Below are positions 49,701 to 58,700 of a DNA stretch of 64,000 bases, in pieces. Where the stretch lies: the NCBI RefSeq assembly GCF_004210375.1, contig NC_134830.1, positions 9,300,001-9,364,000 of the forward strand, written 5' to 3'. Under the pieces are notes generated by a model, which did no database searches, was not told the DNA's origin, and saw only the letters and a program-made list of their open reading frames with translations. Every line of letters begins with the position of its first letter. Position 1 is the first letter of the stretch. The stretch is from Tachypleus tridentatus (taxonomy: Eukaryota > Arthropoda > Merostomata > Xiphosura > Limulidae). A program made the translations under genes and the position numbers.

Positions 49701-52700
49701 ACACTTTATCAAACGAGGTGACAGAGAAACAAAACCCTCGCAAGTCTGACCAGTAAATATTTAGAAACGTATTTTAACAGCTTTTTATCATCATTCCAAG
49801 TGTGATTTGCTGACATCTACTTTTATTATTTCATCGTTTATATTTTATGTAACTAAAGATATAATTTGACGTGCTAACTATCTATCCATATTTTATCCAA
49901 CTTACGTTGGATATAAACATTTAGTAAGGACTTTCTTAGATTCTAAGACAATGCTCCCTATATCTTCATATAAGAAAATGAATTTGTTTTTTGTGTAATG
50001 AAATTGGACAGGAAATAATGCGTTGTATGTAACCCTTCGCTTTTATATATGTACTAGTTACTCACTTTCTCCAGCAAAGGTGTTTTGTGTGTCTTTCTTA
50101 TAGCAAAGCCACATCTGGCTATCTGCTCAGCCCACCGAGGGGAATCGAACCGCTGATTTTAGTGTTGTAAATCCGGAGACATACCGCTGTACTAGCGGAG
50201 GGCGCTCCAGCAAACCTATCAAATATATGTTGATCTTTCAATACATAAAAACTGGTATAATATAATTAAGAAATGTGCCAAAAAATCAAATTTCACAGAC
50301 GAAACTTTTGTCGTAGGTAAAAGATGTAAATATGTGTAGGTAATGTCAGCTCGTATCCAACACTTCTGTTCCACTGATGTTTGTCTGTATCAACTTTCGT
50401 GTTTGTAGATCGTACATAGTTTTCCTCACGTATTTCAGATCACATCGATGCTATTGGAGACAAACCACTTCGCGAGGTCTTAAAGACAATTGGAGAGTGG
50501 CCTGTAACAAACAGTAAATGGAAAGCCCCTTCTTGGCCAATTGAGGAACTACTTGGTGTCCTCCGGGGAAACTACAATCTTGGGATTGTAGTCGAACAGT
50601 GGGTTGGTCCTGACGATAAGGATTCGTCAGTGAACATTATACAGGTCTGTTACTTCTGAGAAAAACAAACAAAAATGTAAAGGATGTGACAAAATGTTGA
50701 CTTAAGAAAACTGAGCAAATCAACTTGTTTTTTAAATACAATAATTGGATTTTGCATTTATTAGATATTGTATAATATATATTTATAATATATTGTATAA
50801 TATATATTTATAATATATTGTATAATATATATTTATAATATATAGCTTTTTCTCTTCTGTACACTTTATTCTCAAACTGAGATAAAATTACTAAATTCGA
50901 AGATTTAATTTTGCTCTTACATTTTACATTTTTTTCTCGTTTCTTCTTCTTGTAGCTTGATCAAACGCCATTAGGTCTCCCAAGTCGCGAGTATTATCTC
51001 AAAGCCAGTAGTGAGCGAGAAAGAAAGGCTTACCATAAACTGATGGTAGAGGTCGCTGTTCTACTTGGAGCTGAAAAGAAGTATGCCGTAACAGAAATGT
51101 TGGATGTTTTGAACTTGGAAATCAGACTTGCCAATGTAAAGACGCTTAATACATTAGTAGATTCGTGTGTTTTTAAAACTTTCCACTAAATGAAAGCAAT
51201 GACAAATGTTTTCAGTGACCGAATTGTTTCTTTGTTTCTTTAGTATTGTAGTCTAATAACTTTCACAAACAATTTTAACGGAAGTTCCGATAATAGCTCA
51301 TCGATACTGTTAGAGTAAATTAAACATTTTCAATGAAGTGATACAAACCTGCTTATTTCTTACCTTGCTTTTCAGGCTTCAATGCCCGAAGCAGACCGCC
51401 ATGATGCTGGCGCCATCTACAACAAGTTGACAATTCAGGAAATGAAGAACATTGTTCCAAAAGTGAGTAAATATTCGATAAAGAAAATTATGGCGTTTTA
51501 CAAATACGCGTTTTAACCGTTTAAAACGTAACTACAAAAACTCTCAACCCTTTGGAATAGATCAAACTGACTAATTATCCGTATTCAACTTCTTTATGGA
51601 CTGACTATATGTGGACTAAAAAAACGTACACATTTTCGGTTCTTTACTGCCATTCCTTATTTGTAACTACTGACCACCACAGTACCTACCATCCACCACC
51701 CACATTAAAGGTTGCTCTTCTTATAACACACCCACAGCTTAAATTGTGGGGAACATTTTGTGGTATTACATGGACTGGAGCCTGACTCTCTCTCTATACT
51801 TCAACTAGAATATAAATAAAATGTTTTAATTGGATATACTGCCTACAATTTTAACAATTAATACTTCAACTAGAATATATATAAAATGTTTTAGTTAGTA
51901 TATTGTCTACAATTGTAACAATTAATACTTCAATTAGAATATAAATAAAATGTTTTAATTGGTTATATTATCTACAATTTTAACAATTAATACATCAACT
52001 AGAATATAAATAAAATGTTTTAATTGGTTACATTGTCTACAATTTTAACAAATAATACATCAACTAGAATATAAATAAAATGTTTTAATTGGATATATTG
52101 TCTACAATTGTAACAATTAACACTTCAACTAAAATATAAATAAAATATTTTAATTGGTTATATTGTCTACAATTGTAACAACTAATACTTCAACTAGAAT
52201 ATAAATAAAATGTTTTAATTGGTTATATTGTCTACAATTTTAACAATTAATACATCAACTAGAATATAAATAAAATGTTTTAATTGGTTATATTGTTTAC
52301 AATTTTAACAAATAATACATCAACTAGAATATAAATAAAATATTTTAATTGGTTATATTGTCTACAATTGTAACAACTAATACTTCAACTAGAATATAAA
52401 TAAAATGTTTTAATTGGTTATATTGTCTACAATTTTAACAAATAATACATCAACTAGAATATAAATAAAATGTTTTAATTGGTTATATTGTCTACAATTT
52501 TAACAATTAATACACCAACTAGAATATAAATAAAATGTTTTAATTGGATATATTGTCTACAATTGTAACAATTAATACTTCAACTAAAATATAAATAAAA
52601 TGTTTTAATTGGTTATATTGTCTACAATTGTAAGAACTAATACTTCAACTAGAATATAAATAAAATGTTTAAATTGAATATATTGTCTACACTTTTAACA

Positions 52701-55700
52701 ATTAATATTTCAACTAGAATATAAATAAAATGTTTTAATTGGTTATATTGTCTACAATTTTAACAATTAATACTTCAACTAGAATATAAATAAAATGTTT
52801 TAATTGGTTATATTGTCTACAATTGTAACAATTAATACTTCATTTGAATAAAATAAAATGTTTTAATTGGTTATATTGTCTACAATTTTAACAATTAATA
52901 CTTCAACTAGAATATAAATAAAATGTTTTAATTGGTTATATTGTCTACAATTTTAACAATTAATACTTCAACTAGAATATAAATAAAATGTTTTAATTGG
53001 ATATATTGTCTACAATTTTAACAATTAATACTTCAACTAGAATATAAATAAAATGTTTTAATTGGTTATATTGTCTACAATTTTAACAATTAATACTTCA
53101 ACTAGAATATAAATAAAATGTTTTAATTGGTTATATTGTCTACAATTTTAACAATTAATACTTCAACTAGAATATAAATAAAATGTTTTAATTGGTTATA
53201 TTGTCTACACTTTTAACAATTAATACTTCAACTAGAATATAAATAAAATGTTTTAATTGGATATATTGTCTACACTTTTAACAATTAATACTTCAACTAG
53301 AATATAAATAAAATGTTTTAATTGGTTATATTGTCTACAATTTTAACAATTAATACTTCAACTAGAATATAAATAAAATGTTTTAATTGGTTATATTGTC
53401 TACAATTTTAACAATTAATACTTCAACTAGAATATGAATAAAATGTTTTAATTGGTTATATTGTCTACAATTGTAACAATTAATACATCAACTAGAATAT
53501 AAATAAAATGTTTTAATTGGTTATATTGTCTACAATTGTAACAATGAATACATCAACTAGAATATAAATAAAATGTTTTAATTGGTTATATTGTCTACAA
53601 TTGTAACAATTAATACATCAACTAGAATATAAATAAAATGTTTTAATTGGTTATATTGTCTACAATTGTAACAATTAATACATCAACTAGAATATGAATA
53701 AAATGTTTTAATTGGGTTTTTAGTTTACATTCTTTCACCTGCAACAGGTTTGAAATGCTCGAATTTCCTTCATAATGTTTGATTAATTATATAAAGTTTC
53801 AGGTCACTTCTTTAAATTACAGAACTGTGAAAAAGTGTTAGGACAGGAGAATATTTTGCCATTCTTTGCCTTTTATGGAGCGACTTATTCCATACCATTA
53901 CAGAATATAAATTTCAACACCATGGTAATATTTCACTGACTCTTTTTGAGAACTGAATGAACCATGGTGAGAATACTTATTATTTTATACAATTCCCATA
54001 TACTTGTACCAAGGGTACATCATAAGGACTCTGCTTCAATGGACATACTTATAAAACATGGGGTCTCAAATAGATGTCATGATACTTCATACAGTGTGTT
54101 AATTATGTGGAAAGAAACAAGCATATGGTACTGATATATTCTAGAAGAAATCAATTTTATTGCACTTCAGAATATATCAAGGTTTGTTGTCATGCCAGAG
54201 CCCATAAAACATAATGAACTGTCAGTAAATCAAAGAGTTCGCATAAACTCTTCAAGTGATTCTGGTTGGACTCTCTCATAAATTGCTGCATACTTAAAAT
54301 GCTCCCTAAACACTGTCACGTACACGTTAGATCGTGAAACTGAGACAGGTAAATTTAAAAATAGGAAAGTAAGGGGCAGATCACCTAATCTCAATCATAC
54401 TAATATTAAGTATCTTCATTTATGCAACCTTTGGGAGAGAAGGAAAACTGTCACTGATAGATTAATGAACCAGCGCAGGAAACATCTGATGCTTATCTAT
54501 TATGATATAAGCAGTGATTTGTGTGTTATATTGGTAAAGGACTCTACTACCAAGAATATAATGACCCTTATTCAACATGTGCATAATTTATTTAGCTAAA
54601 AAAAAGTTGCTGGAGTCACTTAAATGATGCAATCGCCTCGAGCCCCAATTTTAACTCAATTGAACAGATGTGGGATTCGATAGATGAAAAAAAATAACAA
54701 ATTAAAAGTTATTTCCAAATAATTTTTTTGGAATGTACTAGAGACATCTGGAGGAAAATCCTGAAAGGATACTTTGATTAAATATATTGTAAAAATACCA
54801 GAGATAAAAGGGGACACACAAAATATTAACTGTTTATTGAACTCTCCCACTGAGTTTCTGTTCCACCAAACATGAATATTAATAACATTTTGATGTTTTC
54901 CTGTGATTTACCTTCCGTTGTTCTTTGAAAGTGACCTAAAATCTAATTTCTGACTTTGTCCTAACACTTTTGCAGCGTACTGTGAACTGAGTGCCTGATA
55001 TTTAATTTTGTTGTTGTAGTTAATGTGAAAGAGATACAATTAAAATCATTGTTGCTCTGTTACTGTTTCCTTTCTTCAGTTTTCGTGGCTAAACTACCTC
55101 AACACCGTCTTACCAATTAAAGTTGACGAACTGGAACCAGTCGTTGTCTATGCACTTCCTTATTTCAGACAGATGGATGAAATCCTAGCTGAAACCCCTC
55201 GAAGGTAACGTACCCAAAGAACTAAACCCGATAACAGGATACCACCAAACAAGCGATAATAAAGCTTTAGTCTATACTTTTCTATCGTAGCAGACTTTAC
55301 AAGATGACGTCGTAACTCCCTGTTAGAAATATATCAAACAAAGACGTATGATGAATATGCTTTATGTATATGTGACTCGTAAGTAGTGTATCTGTGTGTA
55401 TGGAAAGAAATAGTCTACTTAATAATATGTAATTCATTGTTATGAATTTCTGGACCGTAATGTACCCATGCTAGTAATGAAAGGTTTATATTCGGAAAGA
55501 GACAATAATTTTACACATACAGGGTGAGACCAAGGTGACTACACAATAGTGTAGTTTAGAAAACAGTTTTATTTCCAAGGTCTTATTCTAAAACAACTAA
55601 TAATTAAATGAATGTTAGCCGCCTTTCTAATATATTCCTTAATACAAATGGAATCCTAATTATTACCCCACCATGAATATAAACTACAAATCTCGATTCT

Positions 55701-58700
55701 AATTTAACTGTTTGAATATGAAAACTACTAGATTGCCCTCTATCGAAATTAATTTTAATTTTACTAAAATGATTAAAATGAGCTCAACAACAAATAAACA
55801 TAATTATATAAATATAAATATAATTATATAAATATATTTTATGTTTGAGTGTGTTTGACTTCCACATCAGATGTTTATTATAATAAATGTATTTATTAAA
55901 TAAATTAAATTATTAACATCAATCTAATATCCTTCTGATTAGCTTTCAAAGTGACCAATAAGTGCAGATTAATATGACGAATTATAAATGATATCGTTCC
56001 AGAGTCATACATAACTACGCCATATGGCGTTTGGTCAACGATATTATACCTTACCTCAGCGGGGAATACGCGCAGAAGCTTTCGGAGTTTCGAAGAGTTC
56101 TGTTAGGGGTCTCTGCTAACAGAGTGAGATGGAGCCAGTGTGTGGACTTAGTAAATAAGAAGTTAGGAATGGCCCTAGGAGCAATGTTCATTCGGGACAA
56201 CTTTGACCCGTCCAGTAAAGAAACGGTAATTAAAAAATCAATGTTGTGTTGCAATTACAATCAGAACAAAATTAATCGACTTTTGTTCGTGTTATGAAAA
56301 TGATGGTAAATATTTGTGTTCTTTGTGTCATAGTTTGTCTTCCAGCCATCTTGACCTTCAGGGGCATAGCAGTATGTCTGCGGACTTATACCCCTAGAAG
56401 GCTCGGCACGGCCAGGTGGTTAAGGAACTCGACTCGTAATCCGAGGGTCGCGAGTTTGAATCCCCATCACACCAAACATGCTCGCCTTTTCAGCCGTGGG
56501 GACGTTATAATGTTATGGTGAATCCCACTATTCGTTGGTAAAAGAGTAGCGCAAGAGTTGGCGGTGGGTGGTAATGACTAGCTGCCTTCCCTTTTGTCTT
56601 ACATTGCCAAATTAGGGACTGCTAGCGCAGATATCCCTCGAGTAGCTTTGTGCGAAATTCATAACAAACCAAACCAACACATCTCTAGAAACTGGATTTC
56701 GATACTGCGGTGAGCAAACCACAAGATGGCCGGTATGGGTATTAGAAATTTTATTTAAATAAAATACAGAACAACGTTTTGACCTTCTTAGGTCATCTTC
56801 AGATTAAACTAAGAAGGTCGAAACGTTGTTCTGTGTTTTATTTTGATAAAAGTGTTAATATCCATACCAGCAGTCTTGAGATACGTTTGTGTTTCAAGTG
56901 GGTTTCTCGTCATCACGAAGACCACAAAGAACCCATTGTTTAGGTTTGTGCTTAATTACAAACAAACGAGCCATCTTGTCGACCCTGAAGGAAGAATATA
57001 TAAACACAATGTTTGTTTGGATGCTGTTTAAAAAAACAACAACACCTAGCATCGAAAACCTATTTTAACATATTAAAAAAAAAACATATCCAGGGCTTTT
57101 ACTAAACACAGTTCTAGATTTGTTTGTGTTTAAATTTCGCGCAAAGCTACACGAGGACTGTATGCGCTAGCCGTCCCTAATTTAGCACTGTAAGACCAGA
57201 GGGAAGGCAGCTAGTCATCATCACTTATCGCCAACTCTCGGACTACTCTTTTACCAACGAATTGTGGGATTGACCGAACATTACAATGCCCCCCCCCAGC
57301 TGAAAGGGCGAGCATGTTTGGTGTGACGAGGATTTGAACCCGCGACCCTCGGATTACGAACTGAGCGCCTTAACCGCCCGGCCATGCCGAGCCCACAGTT
57401 TTAGAACATTCAGCGACAAAGTTTCGTGTAAACATAACAGTACACGTTTTTCTGATTTATTGAAAATCTAAATTGTGGTTATTTATGTTGTGGTTTTTTG
57501 TTTTTACTGTTTGAATCTACACAGGTGAGTGCACACATATATTATGATACTTGTTCAAGCCATAAACAAAAACACATTAAAATCAAACGAGATTTTAATG
57601 TCTTTTGTTTACGGTTTAAAATATTTATGGTTGTAATAAATCAGAGGTTGGGATTTGCTGTTTTTAACTCAGTTCTTTCTCATGATTTTATTTACTTGTT
57701 TAGCTTCGTTTCAATGTAATTATTTAATGTCACTAATATATATATAGGTTACGATGCTTAAACAAATTATCGAAATAAGTTTGAAATAAAATACACTTTT
57801 TCCAAATTTTAGAGATTTATTGTCTCTCATAGTGCACGCGTGTGTCTCTTCCACTTGACTTGTCACCATAGCAACTGTTTTTTTTTTTTTTATATCGAGG
57901 CTCTGGAAATGATTCACAACATCAGAGAAGCATTTAATGAGCTTCTTGAAGATACAGACTGGATGGATGACGCCACTCGTGCTGTAGCCAAACAAAAGGT
58001 GTGATTTCTGATTACGTATATTCTCGTTTCTTGGTGACGACTACTATCTAACTAAGGCTTAGTTGGTTTTAGTTTTAGTTTTGATTTTAATTTCACATAA
58101 TGATGAACGAATGAGTGAACTATCTGCACTAGGTGTCCGTAATTTAGCAGTGATAAAATAGAGCGAATGCAACAAGTTCACACCGCACACTCTTTACCAA
58201 CGAATAGTGAGATTTACCCCGTCACATTATAACACTTACACGGCTGAAAAAGCAAACATGTTCGGTGAAGGGGATTGCGAATCGACGCCCCCTAACGTTC
58301 ACGTTAAGCCTAGCTGTGTCTCGTAAATATTCGATATTCATCGATTTGAAGTGATATTAATTAACAGGTCATATCTGATGTTTTCAGATTAAAGTCATTC
58401 AAATTCATTCAAATTGCCGTAGTTTAAAAAAAAAAATTTAACTCCAGATTCAAAGCGTGAGAACTACCACTTTATGAAGAGTTTGAACGAAACGGGTCTC
58501 GATGTTTCTTTGTTTGTTTTAATTTAGCGCAAAGCTACACGAGGGCTATCTGCGCTAGTCGTCCCTAATTTAGCAGTGTAAGACTAGAGAGAAGGCAACT
58601 AGTCATCACCACCTATCGCCAACTCTTGGGTTACTTTTTTACTAACGAATAGTGGGATTGTCCGTCAAATTATAACGCCCCCACGGCTGAAAGAACGAGA

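Noticed and set aside
56051..56254. - strand ORF over 56.05-56.25 kb
   Set aside because: Antisense of peptidase exon 9.
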